The notes under the pieces: model-generated | Seen by the model: only the letters and a program-made list of their open reading frames with translations | What the model was told of the DNA's origin: nothing | Database searches by the model: none | Assembly: GCF_007826885.1 (NCBI RefSeq) | Contig: NZ_ML675580.1 | Location: forward strand, 1-64,000 | Direction of reading: 5' to 3' | Length of the DNA: 64,000 nucleotides | Origin: Candidatus Nitrosocosmicus arcticus | Lineage (GTDB): Archaea > Thermoproteota > Nitrososphaeria > Nitrososphaerales > Nitrososphaeraceae | Made by a program: the position numbers and the translations under genes | Shown: piece by piece, positions 56,322 to 64,000 of the stretch | Layout: every line of letters begins with the position of its first letter | How positions within the stretch are numbered: the first letter of the stretch is position 1

Positions 56322-57851
56322 CTAACAAATTATATCATAAGCGTCAGTTACTATCCTTTGGTAGATAGAATTGTTCAGATCAATTCTGTAATAATCTAGT
56401 TTATCAGGATCATATTTTTGTATAATTTCAATAATTTCGCTTTTCTTCTTGCGTTGCATTATTACGTCCCTATGAGCATAGCCAGTAACGTAACTATACT
56501 GATTTTTAATAGCTTCGCTCAAAAATTTTATGCGCAGGTAATGACCACCAGTTCCTCCCCAATAACCTTCAAGAATGCTAACCCCTTCCAGATACGCCGT
56601 GTTAATTAACCCTTTATTTATATCAACAGTACCTGGGCGCAATTCGTAGTTTTCTAATGGACCGCCTTTTGCATAACCTATTATATTACCATTGCTGTGG
56701 TTCATCCTTAGTGTTATAAGAATAGAAGATTCATCGGAGATTGTTTTTCTGAAGTAGTCCTCACTTTGCTGCATCAGTGTAGACACCCGGCTGTTGATGT
56801 CTAAAAGGACATTTACTGTATTCTCATTTATTTGGCTGCCGAGTTCCTCAGTAACAAAAAACAATTTTGTACCTTTCTTGGAATCTTTTAATCCTAGTTC
56901 TTTATTCCACGATTCTTTGAAGTATGCTACGTTATCATAAAAATTTTTTCTAAATTCAGAAGGGATATGCAACATGATAAAATCAAACATCTCCTTTTCT
57001 TCTATCATTAAGTAATCAAAATATTTCACAGAGTTCTTATTAATCACAGAAGGATGCCATCCTAAAGCATGAGCATTACGTCTAGCAATATCTCTTGCAT
57101 GTTCATAATTTCCCAATGCGTACCCGGCAATCCGCTCAGATACAGACAGAAACCAGCCTAAATACGTAAAACGCTCCCTTGTCTCTAAGTCATGTTGGGA
57201 AATTCCAGCCTCATTGAATAATTCATTAATCTTTGTAGTTGCATATTGCTCAGTTTCTCCTTTGAAGGGGTAAGCAGTCCTGTGAATCAGTATCATTACC
57301 AAATCTATATCGAGATTTGCATTCGTAATAAATTCTCTAATTTTAAGATCATTTCTAATGAAAAATTCGACAGAATCCTCGTTAGGTTTATCGAATTCCT
57401 TGAGAGGATCATAGTCGTGAAATAGTGCAGCTACAAATAAATATGTAGTTTCTTCCTGAGATATTTTGAAATCTTCTACGGTGTTAATCCCGGATATCGA
57501 TAATAGCGTAAAGTAAACCGATTCTAGTTCGTGTTGTATATTATGATAACCGTAATAATTAGTACCCAATCCCTTCTTCGAAAATTCCGATATGGTGTGA
57601 CGTAGTATATTTTTTATCCATTTATCCTCCAAGCCCAAGGATCTTCCCAAGTCTATAATATTATTCTTGAGGGTGGATTCAGTGGTATGACCTTTGTGAT
57701 ACTGTAGCCACCAAGGAAATAACTTTATTCTGTTATAGAATTCAAAACCGATTGAGGTGAATCTAGCTGGTAAATTAGCAGCTGACACGCCATTAATGAT
57801 GTTTAAATCATCCTTATCGTTATCGGATTTAAATATCGATGATCTAACCAC
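56322..57851 (-). CDS. HD-domain phosphohydrolase fused to a GNAT-like C-terminal domain
   Basis: 509 residues. The N-terminal part has a metal-dependent HD-type site: His103 and His107 in YHNIQHELESV, His145-Asp146 in LFVAALFHDYDPL, and a later His in LIHRTAYPF. The YHN-x-x-H opening resembles that of cyclic-nucleotide phosphodiesterases. The C-terminal part from about 370 (SILITLRMNHSNGNIIGYAK, then YWGGTGGHYLRIKFLSEAIK and YSYVTGYAHRD) has the strand and pyrophosphate-loop pattern of a GNAT acyltransferase. The GNAT call is inference. The fusion suggests a cyclic-nucleotide-linked or signal-controlled acetyltransferase. There is no signal peptide, and it stands alone with ATG 57851. Confidence 0.75.
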   Translation of the reverse strand: MVRSSIFKSDNDKDDLNIINGVSAANLPARFTSIGFEFYNRIKLFPWWLQYHKGHTTESTLKNNIIDLGRSLGLEDKWIKNILRHTISEFSKKGLGTNYYGYHNIQHELESVYFTLLSISGINTVEDFKISQEETTYLFVAALFHDYDPLKEFDKPNEDSVEFFIRNDLKIREFITNANLDIDLVMILIHRTAYPFKGETEQYATTKINELFNEAGISQHDLETRERFTYLGWFLSVSERIAGYALGNYEHARDIARRNAHALGWHPSVINKNSVKYFDYLMIEEKEMFDFIMLHIPSEFRKNFYDNVAYFKESWNKELGLKDSKKGTKLFFVTEELGSQINENTVNVLLDINSRVSTLMQQSEDYFRKTISDESSILITLRMNHSNGNIIGYAKGGPLENYELRPGTVDINKGLINTAYLEGVSILEGYWGGTGGHYLRIKFLSEAIKNQYSYVTGYAHRDVIMQRKKKSEIIEIIQKYDPDKLDYYRIDLNNSIYQRIVTDAYDIIC

Positions 57852-58383
57852 ATTTGTAGAATTATAAATCCTCGATATAAAATTTGCTTTTATACCTGCT
57901 CATAATGATATTTGATCAAATAAATTGTGATTTTTAATCTAAAAAATAAAATATTTGATTCAAGTGTGTAAATTTTGATATTAACTATACAGGGCCCCAC
58001 CGTAATTAGCATATAAGAATGATAGAAGCCACAACTATTCTACTGTGGAGAGAAATCAGTATTCAGACTGATAAATAATGCTTTATGAAGATTCTATTTT
58101 TTGTAACCAATTAAATTTTTCAAATTTACCAGGCTGTCCAAATTTGACTAACAAGAAGAAAAAGTAAACCATCGATAAATGATGCGATCAAATATATTAT
58201 TAGTAGTCTGAAGAATTCTCTCTAAGACGCTTTGCTTGTTCATTAAATATCGTCGCCCTCACTGGAATGGATGCAAATACTCAAATCAGATAATTGGTTA
58301 GCACCAAGATGAGTGATTGCGGAGGATTATCACTTAGCTATGTGGCGAAGTCTTGGCATCCTTTATCATTATAGTATGCTTTT
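57852..58383. other. Intergenic stretch
   Basis: About 530 bp, no gene seen. Confidence 0.4.
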
Positions 58384-58773
58384 TCATTTATTTTCATTAA
58401 ATGTCGCCAGAAACCAGCGGGTTCCGAACGGATCTACTACCTTAGCTATTTTTGTCTACTGTGTACTTGTCTTTAGGTGCTTCAAGCGATTTAGAGCTGC
58501 TTTTAACGCTCTATCGTAAATAGCGTCGGCATCCCTAACATAAACCCATAATGAAGATGAATCTAAATGGCTAATTTGATGATTTTCCTCCATCATAATA
58601 CAGGTATCCCCTATTCTAACTTCTGCGTATGTTCCATTCTCTTCTTTAATTTGCTTTACAAGTACTGCATTAAACACTGTTTTTGAAAATTTTATAAATT
58701 CTAATACATCTCCAATTACCAAATACGGATTTACCGAATGGTAGCCTGAAGGAAACAAGTTTAACTCGGACAT
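58384..58773 (-). pseudogene. PhnB-like VOC (glyoxalase-fold) protein with two frameshifts
   Basis: From ATG 58773 the frame reads VNPYLVIGDVLEFIKFSKTV, GTYAEVRIGDTCIMMEENHQ and SLWVYVRDADAIYDRALKAA, a standard PhnB-like VOC protein. It then leaves the family pattern. The expected continuation is present in the other frames: SLEAPKDKYTVDKN, and then KVVDPFGTRWFLATFNENK ending at TGA 58384. Two small indels (near 58490 and 58430) therefore break an otherwise well-kept gene. This is either recent inactivation or sequencing error. Confidence 0.75.
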
Positions 58774-59283
58774 CGAACTGTCACAAAATTAACCAATTAT
58801 TTTAGCCTATCGTCTTAAAGTAGATCAACCATAATTCTAATGCGACAAATAACATGTATAACCATAATAAATTTATTGTACATATATTTGACAATACTAC
58901 TCTTAGCTTTTCTAAATCTTCCATGATGAAACTAACGTAGAGTCAACCTTAATACTAGACTTTGCAATAGTGCTCTCATCCTTATGGTGAAAACAATGAG
59001 AATACCCACTCTCATTTTCAAAAGTATTGAATTTATTGTTGTCAAATCTACTTTACACTATGGTCTGAATGTAATCGTATTAGCATTCGGTTGATTTACA
59101 CGGCCCCAAAACCAAATACTAGTGATTGCATAATTTTTGTCATAAAGTAATAATGCGGTTGCATGGTAAAAAATGGAAACATCGCCATATTTATTAGAAT
59201 TATTTACAACAATTTGGTGTTAACCAAATAATTAGAAAGTATAAAGATAAAAGCCTAATATAACCTTCCTCTTAGCACAATTA
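58774..59283. other. Intergenic stretch upstream of the large kinase
   Basis: About 510 bp, AT-rich promoter region with no gene recognised. Confidence 0.4.
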
Positions 59284-62200
59284 TTGGACCTCAGGATGAT
59301 TAATCCGTTACGTGAACCACTTGGCAATAGCAATCTTTCGATTGTTATGGGAATATCGATAATAGTTATAGTAATTATTGATTTATTAATGACCCGCCAA
59401 TTATTGGACTATAACCACATAACTGGAAATATTATGTTCATCCTTACCATAGTCATCTGTTACGGAATTGGTTCTTTTGTTCTCTTGGGTTTTGCTCATA
59501 AGGTAAGTAGGGAACTGAGGAACAAATCACGCCTAAGCCATCTAATGCACTGGAATGTGATTTTGGTGCAGTTTGGAATCTTAATAACTTTGGTATTCAT
59601 GCTATTTTTCGGTAATTCTGGATATATTTTATCCAGATTGATATTCGCTGTTAGTTCGTTGCTCGCCATGGCTATCATGCTAGTGATAACTTTTAAATTT
59701 TTTTCATGGTATAGGGCTAGCAAGTATAAAAATCCCATAGTTTTATTCTATGCTCTTGCTGCGTTAACCCTTGCTTGTTCCATTTTTGAAGATGCAAGTA
59801 CAAAATTAATAATGATCCAAATAATTTATGAGGAGCCGGCCCCAGATAACCAAATTACAGCATCTTCGTTTCAATACAAAGGATCAGATAAATACGATGG
59901 ACAAGTCGTTTTTGTCACTTCGAATACAGATGGAACGGCTCTCTTTGTAATTCCACAAACATACCTGGATTTATACAACTATCTGAACTCTATAATTCTA
60001 CCAGTAGGATTTGTTTTCAGATGGATAGCCTCGTCGATGCTATTGAGGAATGTTTATAAGAAAATTGGCACTCTTCCGATATCACTTTGGATCATTATAT
60101 CTTTACCACTTGTACTCTATTTGATTGGTAAGATGCCAGGCTTCTTTTCAGGCGAAAGTCTCGCTGGGATTGACGAAGCTTACCGATACTATTTTCGGGT
60201 ATTATTTAGGGTAGGAACGATAGCTGGAAACATACTATTTGGTCTAGCTTTCTTTGTGGTTGCGAAGAAATTGAAATCGTCAAAAGTTAGAGATTATCTC
60301 ATCTTAGCTGGTCTTGGTGACACCATAGTTGGAATTTCTCTATCAACTTCAGCTATAGAGCCAACTTTCGGGGTTGCTGCTCATTCATTAGTTCTTCTTT
60401 CTACATATCTATTTACACTTGGTCTCTATTCGTCAGCTATTAGAGTTTCGCAGGAAATGAAGCTACGACAATCAATAAGGGATTCTGCCATTGAAGAATC
60501 CAAACTCCTAGTCAGCATTGGTTCTGCACAGATGGCACAAGAAATAGAAAAGAAGGTCTTTGCAGTAGTGGAAAGGGAAAAAGCAGAATTGACCAGAGAC
60601 ACGGGATTGCAACCGACATTCACAGACCTAGATACAAAGGAGTATTTGAATTCTGTACTCAAAGAGATAAAAATAATTCACAGTATTGAAGATATTATTT
60701 CAAAGAGTAAAGATATCTTACTCGACTCTAGTGATTTTATTTTATGTACTAAACCCTCGGGATTAAGATTAGCTTATAATAATTATTTTGAAATTTACCA
60801 GCAAATTTGCCGAGCTGAAAAAACAGGAGCACACAATGGAATTAAGATTGTAACATCCATTATCGATAGTAACGATATTGAGGTAGTAAACAAGTTTTTA
60901 GCATTAGGCATAGGTATCAGGCATGTAAAAAATCTTCCCCCCATCAACTTTGCTGCTTCAGAAAAGGAAATGATCGCTACGATACAAAAAACGGAAGGCG
61001 GTCAAATCCTTCAAAATCTTCTTACAACCAATGAGACCGCATACATCGAACATTTTAGTTCAATCTTTAATGAATTATGGAAAAATGGGATTGACTGCAG
61101 AAATAGGATTAATGATATTGAAACCGGAGTAGACAATGAAGGGATAGAAATAATTCAAAATCCTGAAACTTTTGAGAAAATATTCCACGGTCTCATCATA
61201 TCAGCTAAGGAAGATGTCGTTGGAATTTTTTCAACACCAAATGCTTTTAGACGTCAAAAGTTTGCCGGATCGCTTGAATTGATTAAAGAAAGACTCGAGA
61301 CTACCAACTTAAATGTCAGAATTCTGGTCCCAGAAGATGAATTGATTTATCAGACTATAAACGAACTCGAACATCAAGGTTTCTCAAACCGAATTAAGAT
61401 TAGGCTGATAGAGCCAAGCATGCAAACCAAAGTGTCTATAGTAGTAATAGACAAGAAATACTCACTTGCAGTAGAATTAAAGGATGATTCTAAGAATACC
61501 ATATCTGACGCTATTGGATTAGTAACATATTCTAATAGTAAATCAACGGTATTATCCTATTATTCGATTTTTGAAAGCTTATGGAAACAAGCAGAGTTAT
61601 ACAAACAGCTACAGTTACACGAGAGAATGCACAAGGAATTTATCAATACTGCTGCCCATGAGTTAAGAACACCTATTCAACCAATTCTTGGCGCCATTGA
61701 TATTCTTAGAAATAACGCAACCAGTATTAGGGAAAGGGAGCTCATTGAAATTGTCAGTCGTAATGCTAGAAGGTTAAAAAAACTTGCTGAGGATATACTT
61801 GATGTAACCAAAATGGAAGGATATACACTAAACCTAAATAAGGAAAAATTTAGAATTAGAGATATCATACTTGAGAATATTCACAATTGTGAAGCAAATT
61901 TTGAAAAAGGCAAGATAGAAATTAAATTTATCGAAGTGGACGATCTACAAATTATTGCAGACAAGAGTGGGATTAGTCGGGTTATTTCTAATTTGATCAA
62001 CAATTCGATAAAGTTTTTGCCCAGCACTGGTGGATTCATTTCGATTACCGTCAACCTAACGAAGATGACATTCGATGACAAGATCGGGAATATGGCACAG
62101 GTAAGCATAACTGATAACGGGAGTGGAATAGATAGTGAAATATTTCCTAATCTATTTACAAAGTTTGTGACAAAATCGTTTCAGGGCATTGGTCTTGGAT

Positions 62201-62340
62201 TGTTTATTTCAAAGAGCATCGTAGAAGCACATGGCGGTAAAATTTGGGCCGAGAATAACCTAGTTGGACAAGGTGCTATATTTTCATTTGTTTTACCCCT
62301 TGACGATACTGATCAGAATAACAAAACATCTACATTGTAG
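59284..62340 (+). CDS. Multi-span sensor histidine kinase with PLD-like/TrmB-C-like units
   Basis: 1018 residues from TTG 59284; ATG 59296 (MINPLREPLG) is equally likely. About 1-390 holds nine or ten membrane spans with one extracytoplasmic loop near 180-220. Residues about 395-770 contain sensor units like those of the kinase at 8659-10827: AYIEHFSSIFNELWKNGIDC, then VVIDKKYSLAVELKDD, IGLVTYSNSKSTVLSYYS and FESLWKQAELY. The kinase core has His792 in AHELRTP, N-box NLINNSIKFLP, DNGSGI and GIGLGLFIS. The receiver gene follows after 10 bp, so this is a two-gene operon. The membrane part suggests sensing of a membrane-borne or lipophilic signal. Confidence 0.88.
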   Translation: MDLRMINPLREPLGNSNLSIVMGISIIVIVIIDLLMTRQLLDYNHITGNIMFILTIVICYGIGSFVLLGFAHKVSRELRNKSRLSHLMHWNVILVQFGILITLVFMLFFGNSGYILSRLIFAVSSLLAMAIMLVITFKFFSWYRASKYKNPIVLFYALAALTLACSIFEDASTKLIMIQIIYEEPAPDNQITASSFQYKGSDKYDGQVVFVTSNTDGTALFVIPQTYLDLYNYLNSIILPVGFVFRWIASSMLLRNVYKKIGTLPISLWIIISLPLVLYLIGKMPGFFSGESLAGIDEAYRYYFRVLFRVGTIAGNILFGLAFFVVAKKLKSSKVRDYLILAGLGDTIVGISLSTSAIEPTFGVAAHSLVLLSTYLFTLGLYSSAIRVSQEMKLRQSIRDSAIEESKLLVSIGSAQMAQEIEKKVFAVVEREKAELTRDTGLQPTFTDLDTKEYLNSVLKEIKIIHSIEDIISKSKDILLDSSDFILCTKPSGLRLAYNNYFEIYQQICRAEKTGAHNGIKIVTSIIDSNDIEVVNKFLALGIGIRHVKNLPPINFAASEKEMIATIQKTEGGQILQNLLTTNETAYIEHFSSIFNELWKNGIDCRNRINDIETGVDNEGIEIIQNPETFEKIFHGLIISAKEDVVGIFSTPNAFRRQKFAGSLELIKERLETTNLNVRILVPEDELIYQTINELEHQGFSNRIKIRLIEPSMQTKVSIVVIDKKYSLAVELKDDSKNTISDAIGLVTYSNSKSTVLSYYSIFESLWKQAELYKQLQLHERMHKEFINTAAHELRTPIQPILGAIDILRNNATSIRERELIEIVSRNARRLKKLAEDILDVTKMEGYTLNLNKEKFRIRDIILENIHNCEANFEKGKIEIKFIEVDDLQIIADKSGISRVISNLINNSIKFLPSTGGFISITVNLTKMTFDDKIGNMAQVSITDNGSGIDSEIFPNLFTKFVTKSFQGIGLGLFISKSIVEAHGGKIWAENNLVGQGAIFSFVLPLDDTDQNNKTSTL

Positions 62341-62350
62341 GGCTAACATC

Positions 62351-62725
62351 ATGACTAGAAAGAAAATACTAATAGTTGATGACGAATATGACATCACTTT
62401 TGTCTTTAAAATTATACTAGAAGAAAAAGACTTTGTCACAGATGTTTATAACGACCCAATTGTTGCGTTGTCAAGATATAAACCATACTACTATGATTTA
62501 GTAATGATTGATCTTAAGTTACCTGGAATGACCGGATTTGAGTTATACAATCAACTCAGGATGATTGATAATAAAACCAAAGTATGCTTTTTGACATCTA
62601 GTGAACAGTTTCACCAACAGTATCGTAGTAATGAATTCCAAGATTTTGACCCAGATCTTTTCATTCAAAAGCCAGTTGAGAATGAAGTATTGATCAATAA
62701 AATCATCAAAATTATGAAAAAGTGA
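62351..62725 (+). CDS. Single-domain response regulator (REC)
   Basis: 124 residues from ATG 62351, 10 bp after the kinase. A longer frame from 62264 overlaps the kinase and adds a meaningless tail. ILIVDDEYDITFVFK gives the acidic pocket, Asp54 in MIDLKLPGMTGFEL is the phosphoacceptor, FLTSSE supplies the switch residue and IQKPVENE the Lys. No output domain. It is distinct in sequence from the two identical receivers at 7690 and 14240, so it likely serves only its own kinase. Confidence 0.9.
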   Translation: MTRKKILIVDDEYDITFVFKIILEEKDFVTDVYNDPIVALSRYKPYYYDLVMIDLKLPGMTGFELYNQLRMIDNKTKVCFLTSSEQFHQQYRSNEFQDFDPDLFIQKPVENEVLINKIIKIMKK

Positions 62726-63567
62726 GCTGTTGATGATCTATTATCAATCTAGAATTATCGAGTATTTCGCAATTTTTTTAACCCCAATATATGGTTGTAT
62801 ATACTGATTTCATTTTCACATATTCGCTAATCTTTATTATCAATTACGCTCAGTTAACCAAGGATTGGTCAAATGATATCGATTCTTACCGACATCATTA
62901 ATCCGGAATAGGGTTGTGCGCATCATTATAGATTCATCAACTAATACCGGCCTACTTCTTGTAGTAACTAAAATCAGTCCATAATTTTCGTATGAAATTC
63001 AATGAAATATTACGTCTACATAAACAGCGCGATCATCATTTCCCAGTTTCTTGTTCATATTATTTTCCTACTGAAATTATGCATAATATGCAATGTAAAC
63101 TATTTTTCCCCTTCAGGTTCATCATGAAATATTTCAGTAGAGAGATAGGTATCGTTGGGTGCACCTAGACCTAGATCCACACAGATTTATTTAGAGATAC
63201 ATATCTATGGCGGGTGAAAAAATGCTTTCACAGAAAATACTGCGATTTGTTGTCATTCTAAAAAGAGTTTAGCAATAAACGGTACATAATCGAGGATGAA
63301 AGGCTTCTAAAGTTTTAGGATAATAAGGTATCCAATCAATTGTGGTTCAACATCCAGATCTAATATTCAATAATCGCTTGTTATCAACTATAACAGCGCA
63401 TAGTAAATGTCATGCTTTGACGCCGAACCTGTGAGAAGAGAGAGCAATAGTATTTTTGTATTTAAGCTAAATATGCCAGTATAACAATTGTAAGTTAATT
63501 CAAGTATTTGAAAATGCAATATGGTTGGAATGAAAATATAAAATAAAGTAAAAAATTTTGATTTTAA
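62726..63567. other. Gene-poor stretch, about 840 bp
   Basis: No gene, relic or structured element recognised. Confidence 0.4.
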
Positions 63568-63999
63568 TCACGTAACAATTACCTTCCCCACCATTCCCGG
63601 ATGTAAAATACAGTAGTATGGATATTCACCAGCTGATTCAAATGTATATTCATAGGTTTTACCGGTACTAGCCAGTGCTGTTGGACCTGCCAACCCAGAA
63701 TCGAATATACGTACCGAATTCGTATCTCCCACCACTCCTGATGTAACTGTATGAAATGAAAAATCGTCATTTGTCCATAGGATTGTTTGACCCACGTTTA
63801 CCTCTATAGGATTTGGATCATATGCAGTATCAGTTAGGAATGTCGCTCCAGGTACAATCGACACCTGAATTTTCTCTATACCGGGAATTGTGACATCGGC
63901 AGGAACTGGAGTATCCAGATCACTGCTATTTTGAGCATTTACATTTTGAATATACACTTCCATGGTAACTAAAGTTGCAACTAGGATTAACATGGTCAC
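63568..63999 (-). CDS. Exported plastocyanin/amicyanin-like blue copper protein (5' end may lie outside)
   Basis: 143 residues visible. A signal-peptide core (LILVATLVTMEVYIQNVNAQ) precedes one cupredoxin domain: YDPNPIEVNVGQTILWTNDD, SFHTVTSG with the first His ligand, and the ligand loop YPYYCILHPGMVGKVIVT giving Cys, His and Met. All four type-1 copper ligands are present. Such proteins carry electrons outside the membrane and are numerous in ammonia-oxidising archaea, where copper replaces haem carriers. The GTG at 63999 touches the window edge, so the true start may lie beyond it. Confidence 0.88.
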   Translation of the reverse strand: MTMLILVATLVTMEVYIQNVNAQNSSDLDTPVPADVTIPGIEKIQVSIVPGATFLTDTAYDPNPIEVNVGQTILWTNDDFSFHTVTSGVVGDTNSVRIFDSGLAGPTALASTGKTYEYTFESAGEYPYYCILHPGMVGKVIVT

Positions 64000-64000
64000 T

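Noticed and set aside
62264-62350. Extended N terminus for the receiver at 62351
   Set aside because: It would lie inside the kinase gene in another frame and adds residues unlike any receiver; the ATG at 62351 fits the family.
1-64000. CRISPR array, rRNA or tRNA genes, inteins
   Set aside because: Looked for by eye; no regularly spaced repeats, conserved rRNA blocks or tRNA cloverleaf were found, and AtpA/AtpB have normal lengths without inserts.

Overview
The window looks like a chromosomal segment of an AT-rich ammonia-oxidising archaeon, order Nitrososphaerales, most like the Nitrosocosmicus/Nitrososphaera group. The reasons are a complete archaeal (A/V-type) ATPase operon, a mannosyl-3-phosphoglycerate synthase, a methylmalonyl-CoA epimerase of the kind used in the 3-hydroxypropionate/4-hydroxybutyrate cycle, a plastocyanin-like copper protein, a DUF7482 exported protein, archaeal C2H2 and zinc-ribbon mini-proteins, many TTG starts, and several membrane histidine kinases with free-standing receiver proteins. 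No ammonia monooxygenase gene, rRNA gene, tRNA gene or CRISPR array was seen. The assignment is inference from gene content.

Layout. 0-5.8 kb: the tail of one gene, an M23-type peptidase, a first NMT1-like solute-binding protein, a small repeat protein, a decayed gene, an M28 peptidase and a quinone-oxidoreductase-like enzyme. 6-14.7 kb: a signalling block with a PilJ-like sensor kinase plus receiver, a soluble sensor kinase on the other strand, then a second solute-binding protein, Cache kinase and receiver. The ends of the two kinase-receiver pairs are identical in DNA over more than 500 bp. 15-22 kb: a gene-poor stretch with short hypothetical genes and remnants (transposase, DUF1214, YVTN propeller, an unknown family). 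22-31.4 kb: a Lrp-type ligand domain, HdeD-like and other membrane proteins, a 7TM-periplasmic-binding-protein fusion, zinc mini-proteins, methylmalonyl-CoA epimerase and a PPOX-fold protein.

31.4-40.2 kb holds the ATPase operon on the minus strand in the order K-E-C-F-A-B-D-X-H-I. X is a 47-residue single-span membrane protein that fits exactly between D and H. 40.8-45.4 kb: a methyltransferase, a convergent ABC ATPase/permease pair, a hypothetical protein and a membrane-tethered J-domain protein. 45.6-49.4 kb: asparagine synthetase, then a HAD phosphatase and mannosyl-3-phosphoglycerate synthase diverging from only 46 bp. 50-64 kb: an orphan Cache sensor, an exported protein with an FTR1-like tail, a patatin phospholipase, a TPR protein, an HD-GNAT fusion, a freshly broken VOC protein, a 1018-residue multi-span kinase with its receiver, and a cupredoxin at the edge.

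How the parts work together. Much of the window is sensory: four histidine kinases, three receivers, two solute-binding proteins without transporter genes, one 7TM-binding-protein fusion and one orphan Cache protein. The receivers have no output domain, so signals probably pass by protein-protein contact or to regulators elsewhere. The best candidates for undescribed biology are the duplicated binding-protein/kinase/receiver module, the 7TM-binding-protein fusion, the extra ATPase-operon membrane protein and the HD-GNAT protein.
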